Assembly (NCBI GenBank): GCA_902168185.1
Contig: CABHOV010000036.1
Location: 1-64,000 of the forward strand
Source of the DNA: an uncultured Bacteroides sp.
GTDB lineage: Bacteria; Bacteroidota; Bacteroidia; Cytophagales; Cyclobacteriaceae
Length of the DNA: 64,000 nucleotides
Reading direction: 5' to 3'
Position numbers and translations under genes: made by a program. This document shows positions 42,051 through 51,162 of the stretch, piece after piece (the first letter of the stretch is position 1; every line of letters begins with the position of its first letter). The notes beneath the pieces were generated by a model. That model saw nothing but the letters and a program-made list of their open reading frames with translations. It was not told where the DNA came from and made no database searches.

Positions 42051-45000
42051 ACTGCTTTACACACCCGCTCGTTTACATATACCAAGTAACCTTTTACTTC
42101 TTCTAGCCCCATGGATTTCAAGATCGTGAGATACTCTTTCACCTGATGTTCATCTTCCGTTTTCGGTGCTCCCGTTTTGTAATCGATCAGCAGGGCGCGT
42201 TTATCTTTTATAACAATGCGGTCAATTCTTCGTTCGCTTCCATCAGGCATAATGAGTGACGCTTCACGCTTTGAAAGTATATCTTCAGCAAATGCTTCGC
42301 GAAGTGAAGGATGCTTTACAATCCAGTGAATGGATTCTTCAATAGCGCTCCGCTCATCCTGATGGATCAATCCTTCTTTGATGGCTTGTTCCAGGGTGAG
42401 CACTATATCTTGCTCCGTTTTGATCCGCGCCATCAGCGTATGCAGAAAAATTCCGTAGTTGATCTTTTTACGCTTTTCAGTTTGCTGGAAAAATTCTCTT
42501 CCCCGTGTGCGCACCTGTAATCGCTCACGCCACGGAGTTATATAGTAGTTCCGTAGTATCAATGAATTGCTTGGGCGAATCTCCGTACGCTGTACTTCAA
42601 TGGTGCCAATGGTGAGCATTTTGTTCGCAGCAGACCAATGCTGTTGTAATTGCATGCTACCTTCAATGACGCGTTGTGTCAGTTTGCCAATGTGATTGAT
42701 GCTTCCGGATTTACTATAAGGCGCAAAGGCAATCAACCCATGTTCAGCACGCGTAAAGGCCACGTATAGTAAATTCAGATTGTCAAGGTATATACGTTTC
42801 CGTTCTTCGGTATAATACTCGTGGAAGCACGTGTTCTCCAGCTTGCTGCTATATTTCAGCGGCAGAAAGCCTATATCTTTGAATAATGTCTCATCTGAAC
42901 GACACCAGAGTATAGGCGATTTCATCGGAGGATGGTTCAGCTCCCAATTCAAAAAGGGTATAATAACATAATTAAACTGCAGTCCTTTTGATTTATGGAT
43001 GGTGATGATCTGCGCAGCGTCAACGCCACCCGCTACCTGTATAGATTTTTTATGTTTGTTGTCGTCCCACCATTGGAGAAAAGAAGCGAGATCACTTTTC
43101 TCGCGCATTCCGAATTCAATAACGACATCCTGGAAAGCTTGCAGGTATGCAATTTCTGTAGAGAGCTTTCCGAGGTTGAACATGTGGATCAGGTTCTCTA
43201 CCAATTCTACCAACGGAAGGGCTGCCAGTACATCGCGTTGTTCCGTGAAGGGTAGCGGCACCAGCTTCGCGAACTCTTTCGTTTTGCTATTAGAAAATAA
43301 TTTATGCTGATTCGGAAATGCCTGTTGAGGCCAGAGCTTTTGATATTCATACGCAAGCTGTGCACGGGCAATTAAGTTCTTGCCGTCTTCCAGCAAACGC
43401 ATTGCATTGATGAGTACAACGACCGAGGCAGCCTGGTCGAGGCGCAACGATTCATTGGAGACTACATCATATTTATACTCTGGTTTTGCCTGGGGCGATG
43501 ATCTATACTGCATAAAGTACTGCGCGATCATTTGCCCTTCACTATTGTCACGCACCAGGAAAGCTATATCCCGTAGCGCGACACCTTTTTGTTGCAAGTC
43601 TTCTACTATACCCGGGAGACGCTCCAGGGAAAGATCTTCGAATCTGACTTTACCAGCTTTTTCACCTTCCTCTTCGGTAGGTTCATTTTTAGCAGCTTCG
43701 GCAGCTTCGATAAACTGAACGGATATATAGCCCTTGTCGGGATTACGAAATAGCTTTTGAGCAGCATCTCCATACGACTCCTGTGGAAATGTAGTGCCGG
43801 TTTCTTTTCCGATGATTTCAGACGCAGCTGCAAACACTGTGTTGTTAAAATTTACCACGTTGCCTGCACTGCGGTAGTTTGTGTCGAGCGGAAACGTATC
43901 GATCATCAGTTCGCCAACATCATCTTTTACTTTTTCCTGGAGGATATTGAGATCGCCTCCGCGCCAGCGATATATAGATTGTTTGATGTCGCCTACAATC
44001 AAGCTTCTGTAATTTTGCGCTATACCGTTGCGCACCAGCGGAAGTATATTCTTCCATTGAAATCCGGAAGTATCCTGAAATTCATCAATGAGGAAATGCC
44101 GGTAAAACGAACCAACCTTTTCATAGATAAAAGATGTATCCTGCCCTTGCATGATGCCTTGTAAAAACTGGGGCGCATCGGATAATAACATCAGGTTGTT
44201 TTCGCGGAGATATTCCCGCAAGGTCTTTGATATGTCGGAGAGCAACCCGAATACATAAAGATTTCGTAAGGCCTGTTCTGCAGAGAAATAAGATATACTC
44301 TCCTTCTCTATATAGCCTACAAGTGCGGCCAGCTGTTGCAGCCAGCGTTGATTACCCATTGAGACAATGAGTGCTGCGTTACCGGTTTTAGATGGCCATT
44401 CACGAGCATCCACCAACATCGCCATAACGCGTGTACCCGGAAGTTTGATTTCATTTTCAAGTCCTGCGATATAAGAATATATACTTCCCGATTTACCGTA
44501 CTTGAAATCGGTAACAGAAAGATTATGGTCATGAAATTCTTTCAGCAGCGCTCGTGCTTCCTGGTATACTTTATTCTCAAATTGTTTTACAACACTCTGT
44601 AATTTTATCCGCGTACTTTTGAAAAACTCCTTGTTCTCGGTTACACGCAGTACCTGGTCTTCGATAGCCTTGAATTCTTCTTTGAAGATCTCTTTCGAAA
44701 AATCAAGCAGGGCAGAGCGGATGTCCCAATCCTTACCTTCCACCAATCGTTCGAGTGAAAATTCAAGAACCCATCCACGTAACTCGTCATCATCAGTGAG
44801 GTTGTCCATTACCTGGTCGATCACTTCTTCCAGCACCATATCGTTATCAACCTCCAACCGGAAATTGCCAAGCAAATTCGTTTCACGCGTAAAGGAACGG
44901 ATCACGCGTTGAAAGAAAGCATCGATCGTGCTGATTGAAAATTGTGAGTAATGATGCAGGATAAGCGAAAGCACTTCGCGGCTTCGGTCTTTGAACTGAG

Positions 45001-45265
45001 CTGGTGTAAAGGTGCGTCCTTCGAGTTCGAAATCGTGGAGGATCTCTGCGGAGAGATCTTCACTTTTGCCTTTCACAAAATCATCGAGGTAGCGGATGAT
45101 GCGGTCCTTCATCTCCTGCGTACTCTTGTTGGTGAAGGTCATCGCCAGGATATACCGGAAATATTCCGGATAACGTAACGCAAGCTTCAGGTATTCTTTT
45201 GCAAGCGTGCGCGTTTTGCCCGAGCCAGCGGAAGAGCGGTAAATATGGAAGGTTTTTTCTGTCAC
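42047..45265 (-). CDS. AddA-like UvrD/RecB-family helicase-nuclease
   Basis: The motor subunit of the same complex, 1,072 aa. Superfamily 1A motifs are in order: Walker A in RSSAGSGKTRTLAKEY (residues 10-25), Ia in MTFTNKSTQEMKDRI, II in LIDEFQDTSGFQW, III in VGDIKQSIYRWRGGD, V in TIHKSKGLQFNYVI and VI in LLYVAFTRAEHGL. The C-terminal nuclease domain has HTLMARIK and RIDRIVIKDKRALLIDYKTG. The start codon is GTG at 45265. It precedes addB with a 4-bp overlap. No third gene (recD or mutator-type) is linked. Chi-type regulation cannot be judged from this sequence. Confidence 0.93.
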   Translation of the reverse strand: MTEKTFHIYRSSAGSGKTRTLAKEYLKLALRYPEYFRYILAMTFTNKSTQEMKDRIIRYLDDFVKGKSEDLSAEILHDFELEGRTFTPAQFKDRSREVLSLILHHYSQFSISTIDAFFQRVIRSFTRETNLLGNFRLEVDNDMVLEEVIDQVMDNLTDDDELRGWVLEFSLERLVEGKDWDIRSALLDFSKEIFKEEFKAIEDQVLRVTENKEFFKSTRIKLQSVVKQFENKVYQEARALLKEFHDHNLSVTDFKYGKSGSIYSYIAGLENEIKLPGTRVMAMLVDAREWPSKTGNAALIVSMGNQRWLQQLAALVGYIEKESISYFSAEQALRNLYVFGLLSDISKTLREYLRENNLMLLSDAPQFLQGIMQGQDTSFIYEKVGSFYRHFLIDEFQDTSGFQWKNILPLVRNGIAQNYRSLIVGDIKQSIYRWRGGDLNILQEKVKDDVGELMIDTFPLDTNYRSAGNVVNFNNTVFAAASEIIGKETGTTFPQESYGDAAQKLFRNPDKGYISVQFIEAAEAAKNEPTEEEGEKAGKVRFEDLSLERLPGIVEDLQQKGVALRDIAFLVRDNSEGQMIAQYFMQYRSSPQAKPEYKYDVVSNESLRLDQAASVVVLINAMRLLEDGKNLIARAQLAYEYQKLWPQQAFPNQHKLFSNSKTKEFAKLVPLPFTEQRDVLAALPLVELVENLIHMFNLGKLSTEIAYLQAFQDVVIEFGMREKSDLASFLQWWDDNKHKKSIQVAGGVDAAQIITIHKSKGLQFNYVIIPFLNWELNHPPMKSPILWCRSDETLFKDIGFLPLKYSSKLENTCFHEYYTEERKRIYLDNLNLLYVAFTRAEHGLIAFAPYSKSGSINHIGKLTQRVIEGSMQLQQHWSAANKMLTIGTIEVQRTEIRPSNSLILRNYYITPWRERLQVRTRGREFFQQTEKRKKINYGIFLHTLMARIKTEQDIVLTLEQAIKEGLIHQDERSAIEESIHWIVKHPSLREAFAEDILSKREASLIMPDGSERRIDRIVIKDKRALLIDYKTGAPKTEDEHQVKEYLTILKSMGLEEVKGYLVYVNERVCKAV

Positions 45266-45608
45266 GAGGCCGAAGTAAACTTAATGGAAGCAATTACGCA
45301 ACGTGAATATTTTTGCTTCACATTCTTGTCTCAAAAAACACAAGCTTGTTATAAAGAGTGCTATAGGCCTGAAAAAATTGCCTCTCGAAATCTTGTTAAG
45401 ACTTCGTTAACTTTTAAAACGTTCGGGTATCACAAATTTCATCCACCCTGGAAGTAAACCTTTCTCTATGAAAGCATTATGATCGTCAGAAAAAAATCAG
45501 GTCATCCATCCAAAAAGTAACCGGCAAATTGAAACATAACTTTTAATTTTCGGACGTGTTTAAATCTAAAGACTGATTAAAAAACACTACCTTGAATTAA
45601 ATCCGTCT
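45266..45608. other. 343-bp divergent region between addA and the patatin gene
   Basis: It should contain promoters for both genes, but no perfect TAnnTTTG box was found on either strand. The nearest is TAATTTTC at 45544-45551 with its TTG too close. I saw no ORF or RNA gene. Confidence 0.45.
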
Positions 45609-47900
45609 ATGCTGCGCAAGCTCTATTTACTGGGACCGAAGTTCATTTACTCTTTTCCAGTTCAACTATTGTTCAATAACATAAAGCGTAACCAGGTGTT
45701 AATGCTTTGCTGGGTCATTCTTTTCGCAATGATCACCGGCAGCTTTGGTAAGTACCTCGGTATCCCATATCTCTTCCTCGATCCCGAATATTTAAATCAT
45801 GTAAATTTCCGCAGCTTTTTTATACTCGGCCTTGTAACGGCTGGGTTTACAACGGCGTTCCACATCACGTGCTATATCACGGATGGTCATCGCTTTTCTT
45901 TTGTCGGAACGTTATCAAGACCGTTTTCAAAGTTTGCTATTAACAACAGTGTAATACCGGCTATTTTTCTCATCACCTATATCTACGAGATCATTGAGTT
46001 TCAAACACACAATGAATATAGCACCCCCACCGGTCTGGCGTGGAACCTGGGAGGCTTGCTAACCGGATATACAGTGATGACGCTCATCTTCTTCGGATAC
46101 TTCTGGCTTACCAATAAGGATATCTTCAAATATGTAGTGTGTCGCATCGATGAGAAGATCAAACAGAATGTACAGGTTACGCGCGCGAGTGCTATGAAGA
46201 AACTTGATATCGCCCGTAAGAAACAAGTGCGGGTTGATAATTATATAGATTACGATCTTAAAGTAAAGGAAGTAGAGTATAACACTTTTTACGATAAGGC
46301 AACGGTACTCCAGGTGTTCGATCAGAATCACTTTAACCTGGTGGTGATCGAACTGATGATCTTCATCATCATTATTGTACTCGGCATCTTTAAAGATTAC
46401 CCAACGTTTCAGCTACCGGCCGCATCCAGTTTTATTATATTCCTTACCGTTTTTGTGATGATGTCGGGAGCATTTTCGTATTGGTTTGGAGGATGGTCTG
46501 CCACGGTAGCCCTACTGGCCTTTTTAACACTCAACTACCTGGTGGGAGAGGAGTTTTTTACCAAGAAGTATGAGGCGTTTGGATTGGACTATCAGCGTAT
46601 GCCTGCAGAGTATACCATTCAGGCGTTGCAAGAACTCAACGATAGTGCACACATTCAGCGCGACAAGCAAGCCACCATGGTGATGCTTGAAAATTGGCGG
46701 AAGAAATTTCCTGCGGATCAAAAACCGAAGATGGTTTTTCTCTGTACGAGTGGAGGTGGAAAGCGCGCGGCACTGTGGACGCTCACAGCTTTGCAAGCAT
46801 CGGATAGTCTCACGAAAGGGAAGCTGATGGAGAACACAATCCTTATTACCGGTGCTTCCGGTGGGTTGATTGGTGCCAGCTATTATCGTGAGTTAAAGTT
46901 ACAGGCGAAGAAGGGAAAAAACATTCACCCTAACGCCATGATCCACCGCCAAAAAATTGCAACGGACAATTTGAATCCACTCATCTTTAGTTTGATGGCG
47001 AACGATCTCTTTGTTGGCTTCACAAAATTTGAATACGGTGGAAATTTATATTACCGTGATCGTGGCTATACATTTGAAGAACAGCTGAACCAGATCACAG
47101 AGAATCTTCTTAACAAGCCTATTGAAGCGTATCATATAGAGGAGAAAAACGCAGTGATCCCCATGATGATCCTGACACCCACGGTAGTGAATGACGGGCG
47201 TAAACTATATATCGCGGCGAGTCCGGTTTCGTTTATGAATTACGACATGACTGATTTTCCTCGGCAGGCGTTTCCTAAAATCAGCGGTGTTGACTTCCAG
47301 ACTTTATTTAAAGATCACAACGGTGCAAACCTGCGCTTTCTCTCGGCACTCCGCATGAGCGCAACCTTCCCCTATATCACACCCAACACTACGTTGCCTA
47401 CTGAGCCAGGGATTAAAATAATGGATGCCGGTATATCTGATAACTTCGGGGTATCGGATGCTGTACGCTTTCTCTTTGCGTTTAAAGAGTGGATTGGAGA
47501 GAATACATCCGGGATTGTTTTTGTATCGATTCGCGACTCTCCAAAGCTTGACCCGATCAAACAAAAAACAGGGCAAACTATCATTGATGATTTTACACAA
47601 CCCATCAGCAGTGTATATAACAACTTCGAAAACTTCCAGGATATAAACAGCGATATGCTGATCGGACATGCCAAGTCGTGGTTCAAGGGAGATATAGATC
47701 GTATAGATCTTCAATATCAGACGGAGAACTATGTTCCTATTCTTCAGAAGATGGATAGCATTCGCCAGAATAACTCACGTGCTTCTCTCAGCTGGCGCCT
47801 CACCACCCGCGAGAAATATAGCATTGAGTATACGATCAACTCTGCTGAAAATCAGCGGCAACTGCAGAGATTGGTAAAACTCCTGGAGAATCAGAATTGA
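45609..47900 (+). CDS. membrane-embedded patatin-like phospholipase
   Basis: A 763-aa protein. The first 310 residues hold six or so membrane segments: about residues 30-50, 70-90, 113-130, 148-166, 245-262 and 275-310. A charged loop (about 180-230, rich in Lys and Asp) lies between segments 4 and 5. A patatin domain follows. Its oxyanion loop is CTSGGGKRAALWTL near residue 383, the nucleophile Ser is in ITGASGGLIGASYY near 416, and the catalytic Asp is in IMDAGISDNFG (DAG in place of DGG) near 605. Patatins cleave acyl chains from phospholipids. The fusion to a polytopic membrane domain places it at the inner membrane, probably with a cytosolic lipase domain. The role is unknown. A Crp/Fnr gene follows 36 bp later. 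Confidence 0.88.
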   Translation: MLRKLYLLGPKFIYSFPVQLLFNNIKRNQVLMLCWVILFAMITGSFGKYLGIPYLFLDPEYLNHVNFRSFFILGLVTAGFTTAFHITCYITDGHRFSFVGTLSRPFSKFAINNSVIPAIFLITYIYEIIEFQTHNEYSTPTGLAWNLGGLLTGYTVMTLIFFGYFWLTNKDIFKYVVCRIDEKIKQNVQVTRASAMKKLDIARKKQVRVDNYIDYDLKVKEVEYNTFYDKATVLQVFDQNHFNLVVIELMIFIIIIVLGIFKDYPTFQLPAASSFIIFLTVFVMMSGAFSYWFGGWSATVALLAFLTLNYLVGEEFFTKKYEAFGLDYQRMPAEYTIQALQELNDSAHIQRDKQATMVMLENWRKKFPADQKPKMVFLCTSGGGKRAALWTLTALQASDSLTKGKLMENTILITGASGGLIGASYYRELKLQAKKGKNIHPNAMIHRQKIATDNLNPLIFSLMANDLFVGFTKFEYGGNLYYRDRGYTFEEQLNQITENLLNKPIEAYHIEEKNAVIPMMILTPTVVNDGRKLYIAASPVSFMNYDMTDFPRQAFPKISGVDFQTLFKDHNGANLRFLSALRMSATFPYITPNTTLPTEPGIKIMDAGISDNFGVSDAVRFLFAFKEWIGENTSGIVFVSIRDSPKLDPIKQKTGQTIIDDFTQPISSVYNNFENFQDINSDMLIGHAKSWFKGDIDRIDLQYQTENYVPILQKMDSIRQNNSRASLSWRLTTREKYSIEYTINSAENQRQLQRLVKLLENQN

Positions 47901-47936
47901 GAGTGACGATCGAATTATTTATATAGTATATCTGCC

Positions 47937-48560
47937 ATGGAACTTCATGCTTTATTTCCTCAGTTCGATCCGGAGCTTATCGCTCTGCTTGAAAAAGTTG
48001 GACAAGTTGTTGACTTCGAAGAAGGATCTATGCTGATGCGTTCAGGACAATACTTCAAAAACTCAATGCTCATTCTTGACGGACGCGTGAAGCTTTATCG
48101 TGAAGGCAATGATGGTGAAGAGTTTTTTCTTTATCACCTGGAAAAAGGACAAGCCTGTGCGCTGTCGATGATTTGTGCTACTAAAAATGAATCCAGTGCC
48201 CTGAAGGCTAAAGCTATAACCCATGTGAAAGCGCTGGCGGTACCGATCCAGCATATGGATGAACTGATGCAGCATCATCGCCAGTGGTATTACTTTGTGT
48301 TAGAAACCTACCGCTCACGCTTTGAGGAATTACTCGAAGTGCTCGACCAGGTAGCGTTCCATTCCATGGATCAAAAACTGGAGTTCTATCTAAAGCGCCA
48401 GTTTGATTCTATACAAGGAGATAAAATTACCGTGACACATCAGGAGATTGCAGACGACCTTAATTCTTCCAGGGAAGTAATCAGCAGATTGCTGAAGAAA
48501 CTGGAGTCTTCCAAAAAGATCGCGATATCACGTAATGAGCTCACACGATTGAGTCTGTGA
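47937..48560 (+). CDS. Crp/Fnr-family transcriptional regulator
   Basis: A 207-aa activator or repressor with an N-terminal cyclic-nucleotide-like beta-roll and a C-terminal helix-turn-helix. The recognition helix SREVISRLLKKL aligns with CRP's SRETVGRILKML and keeps the Arg, Glu and Arg that read TGTGA (about residues 179, 180 and 184). In the ligand pocket the CRP Arg82-Ser83 pair reads Ser-Ser (NESSAL), so cAMP binding is doubtful. Two Cys, C74 and C80 in ACALSMICAT, could sense redox or thiol reagents. A TGTGA-N6-TCACA site lies 94 bp downstream in front of the efflux operon, its likely target. Confidence 0.93.
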   Translation: MELHALFPQFDPELIALLEKVGQVVDFEEGSMLMRSGQYFKNSMLILDGRVKLYREGNDGEEFFLYHLEKGQACALSMICATKNESSALKAKAITHVKALAVPIQHMDELMQHHRQWYYFVLETYRSRFEELLEVLDQVAFHSMDQKLEFYLKRQFDSIQGDKITVTHQEIADDLNSSREVISRLLKKLESSKKIAISRNELTRLSL

Positions 48561-48595
48561 GAAGATAAATTAAAAGCAACAAACCGTGCTATAAC

Positions 48596-48626
48596 AGGTG
48601 ATGGCTCCGTGTCATCACCTTTTTTA
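48596..48626 (+). terminator. Rho-independent terminator of the Crp/Fnr gene
   Basis: AGGTGATG (48596-48603) pairs with CATCACCT (48613-48620) over a 9-nt loop, followed by a T-run to 48625. It separates the regulator from the efflux operon. Confidence 0.88.
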
Positions 48627-48654
48627 TTTGCCTTTTAGAAAGTAAATATACCCG

Positions 48655-48670
48655 TGTGACTCTAGTCACA
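48655..48670. promoter_or_regulatory. Crp/Fnr operator TGTGA-N6-TCACA
   Basis: The arms TGTGACT (48655-48661) and AGTCACA (48664-48670) are perfect with a 2-bp centre, and match the CRP-type consensus TGTGA-N6-TCACA. The centre at 48662.5 is about 41 bp upstream of the start of transcription expected from the -7 box at 48692, the classic class II activator position. Confidence 0.75.
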
Positions 48671-48691
48671 GTATACCGTCTGCCCCCAAAA

Positions 48692-48699
48692 TACCTTTG
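48692..48699 (+). promoter_or_regulatory. -7 promoter element of the efflux operon
   Basis: TACCTTTG is a perfect TAnnTTTG match, 17 bp before the tolC-type ATG. No -33 TTG is present, which is consistent with dependence on an activator bound at 48655-48670. Confidence 0.6.
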
Positions 48700-48716
48700 T
48701 GTAAAAATAAAGGTAC

Positions 48717-50033
48717 ATGAACAAAGTACGTTGGGCACTGTTGGGGGCTGTTATATTGTTTTCGGCATCCATGCAGGCACAGGAGGTTCCACTTACGCTG
48801 CGGGAAGCGTTGGATGCTGCACTCCGGAATAATAAAAAAATTATACTATCGGGTATAGATGAAGAAATCGCCCGTGCAAAGTACCGGCAGACCGATGCCG
48901 TTTTTCTACCCCAGGTGCGATTAAGTTATACCGGTGTAAGCACCAATAATCCATTGAATGCTTTTGGGTTCAAACTACAACAGCAGTCGATCACATCCGA
49001 TGATTTTAATCCGGAAATATTGAATTATCCCTCGGCTCTACAAAATTTCATGACGAAAGCAGAGTGGCAGCAGCCGCTCATCAATATCGACCAGGTATAT
49101 GCACGGCAAGCCGCACAGAAACAAGTGGAGGTATATGGATTTAAAACAAAACGTGCAAAAGAATACCTGACGTTAGAGATTACAAACACGTATGCACAAC
49201 TATATCTGGCCTGGCAGGCGATGCACGTGTGGGAGGAAGCAACCCATACAGCCGGCATTATATATGTAGGCACCAACAATTGGTTTGAGAGAGGATATCT
49301 GCAAAAGTCGGATGTGTTGCAGGTGCAGGTTGAGCAGGCCATGGTTGCTACAAAACTGGCGGAAGCGCGCAGTACGATTCACAATATATCCAATCAGTTA
49401 AGTTTGCTAATGGGCACGCCCGGAAGTGCTATATATAAAGCTGACACGTTAGTACAAGTATATACGGCATATGATTCCACCTTGCGTATCCCGGAGAATC
49501 GTTCAGACTTTCTGGCGATGCGGGCAGTGATTGCCGCGAGCGAAAAGATGATCCGCTCCGGAAAGACCAGTTATACACCTCAGTTGAATGCCTTTGGTGA
49601 ATACGTCATCAACGACCGGCGGCCGTTTGGCTTTGGCTCCGATTCGTACCTGGTGGGAGCGCAACTATCGTGGACGCTCTTCAACGGTATGTCTACACGG
49701 TATAAGATCGCCGAACAACACGCTGAACGTAACAAAGCGGCTGAGCAACTTTCTGATCAGCAGGAGCAGGCACAACTTGCACTGCGTAAAGCCCTGCGGC
49801 AACTCGATGATACACGCTATACCTTACAGCAACAGGAAACGGCTGTGCAGCAGGCAGCGGAGTCACTTCGCATTTTACAAAACCGCTATCAACAAGGACT
49901 CGTCACTACAAGCGAACTACTGCAGGCAGTAACACTCTTATCGCAGCAAAAGCTTAATCAGGCACTAGCCGTGTTTCAGTATAACACCACGGTGGCCTAC
50001 CTGCAATTTCTGACATCTACTTCTGAAAAGTAA
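48717..50033 (+). CDS. TolC-family outer-membrane efflux protein
   Basis: The outer-membrane channel of a tripartite RND pump, 438 aa. A signal peptide (WALLGAVILFSASMQAQ) precedes VPLTLREALDAALRNNKKII, the usual first helix. Long amphipathic helices form two TolC repeats (FNPEILNYPSALQNFMTKAE and TYTLQQQETAVQQAAESLRI). The second repeat ends with QNRYQQGLVTTSELLQA, the conserved turn before the last helix. It is the first gene of a four-gene operon with the adaptor, the RND pump and a DUF2892 protein, behind a Crp-type operator. Confidence 0.93.
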   Translation: MNKVRWALLGAVILFSASMQAQEVPLTLREALDAALRNNKKIILSGIDEEIARAKYRQTDAVFLPQVRLSYTGVSTNNPLNAFGFKLQQQSITSDDFNPEILNYPSALQNFMTKAEWQQPLINIDQVYARQAAQKQVEVYGFKTKRAKEYLTLEITNTYAQLYLAWQAMHVWEEATHTAGIIYVGTNNWFERGYLQKSDVLQVQVEQAMVATKLAEARSTIHNISNQLSLLMGTPGSAIYKADTLVQVYTAYDSTLRIPENRSDFLAMRAVIAASEKMIRSGKTSYTPQLNAFGEYVINDRRPFGFGSDSYLVGAQLSWTLFNGMSTRYKIAEQHAERNKAAEQLSDQQEQAQLALRKALRQLDDTRYTLQQQETAVQQAAESLRILQNRYQQGLVTTSELLQAVTLLSQQKLNQALAVFQYNTTVAYLQFLTSTSEK

Positions 50034-50046
50034 AAAAAGTATTTCT

Positions 50047-51138
50047 ATGAAAATATATTCGTATAGCGCAGCAGCGCTGTTCCTGCCGGTTAGCCTTTTT
50101 CTTGTGGCTTGTTCGGGAGATGCTACACAACACGCTATATCTCCAGACGCAGCCGTAAAGGTAACGGTGGCTGTGGCTGGTAAAAAATCAGATCACGTTA
50201 TCCGTAGCAGCGGTCAGATTGAAGCAGCAGAAACTGCCGTGATCAGCACCCGCGTCATGGGATTCATCACACATATATATGTTAAAGCTGGCGATCGTGT
50301 CAGGCAAGGTCAGCTACTGGTAGCAATTCACAATGCCGATATGCAAGCAAAACGTGCACAGGCACTGGCTATGGTTGCGGAAGCAGGTGCAGCGTTGAAA
50401 GATGCACAGAAAGATTATGATCGCTATACCGAGCTCTACAAACAACAAAGTGCATCTGAGAAGGAACTTGAAAATATAGCACTCCATTATCAGTCGGCAA
50501 AAGCCAAAGCAGAAACGGCACTGCAGATGCAACGCGAAGCGGAAGCAACGCTGGCCTACACGCAGATTGTTGCTCCGTTTACCGGGGTGATCGTGCAACG
50601 GAATCAGGATGTCGGAAGTATGGCTAGCCCCGGAGCTGCTATACTCGTCCTGGAGCAAGATGGAAAATATCAAATCAGTACATCTGTTGCAGAAGAAGAT
50701 ATAGATCACGTTCGCGTGGGTGTTCATGCAACCATAGAAATAAAATCTTCAGGAAGAAATATTGAAGGGAAAGTAACAGAGGTAAGTCCATCATCGCAGA
50801 TGAATGGTGGCCGCTATATGGTAAAGATCGGTATTCCTGAAAATGCAAAGCAGGGATTGTATGCAGGCATGTATGCGCAGGTGTCCATTACGGCCTCCGG
50901 TAAAACAGAAAGTATAGATAGCACGATACTTATTCCGGCCACGGCATTGGTATATAAGGATCAGCTTACGGGTTTGTATACGATCAGTGAAAACGCTACT
51001 GCATTACTTCGGTGGGTGCGACCAGGCCGTGTATATGGTGAGCAGGTAGAGATACTTTCAGGGCTGCGCGCAGACGAACCATATATACTGGCTGCCGAGG
51101 GGAGATTATACAACGGAGTTCCGGTTTCAGTTAAATAA
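50047..51138 (+). CDS. RND efflux periplasmic adaptor, lipoprotein
   Basis: The membrane-fusion (HlyD/AcrA-type) subunit linking pump and channel. The lipobox is LVAC near residue 22. The lipoyl/barrel-sandwich halves are ISTRVMGFITHIYVKAGDRV and YTQIVAPFTGVIVQRNQDVG, separated by a coiled-coil hairpin of about 70 residues (AKRAQALAMVAEAGAALKDA onward). The beta-barrel and membrane-proximal parts follow to residue 363. It begins 13 bp after the tolC-type stop and ends 24 bp before the pump gene. Confidence 0.95.
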   Translation: MKIYSYSAAALFLPVSLFLVACSGDATQHAISPDAAVKVTVAVAGKKSDHVIRSSGQIEAAETAVISTRVMGFITHIYVKAGDRVRQGQLLVAIHNADMQAKRAQALAMVAEAGAALKDAQKDYDRYTELYKQQSASEKELENIALHYQSAKAKAETALQMQREAEATLAYTQIVAPFTGVIVQRNQDVGSMASPGAAILVLEQDGKYQISTSVAEEDIDHVRVGVHATIEIKSSGRNIEGKVTEVSPSSQMNGGRYMVKIGIPENAKQGLYAGMYAQVSITASGKTESIDSTILIPATALVYKDQLTGLYTISENATALLRWVRPGRVYGEQVEILSGLRADEPYILAAEGRLYNGVPVSVK

Positions 51139-51162
51139 TATTTTCAGTTCTGAATATATAGT

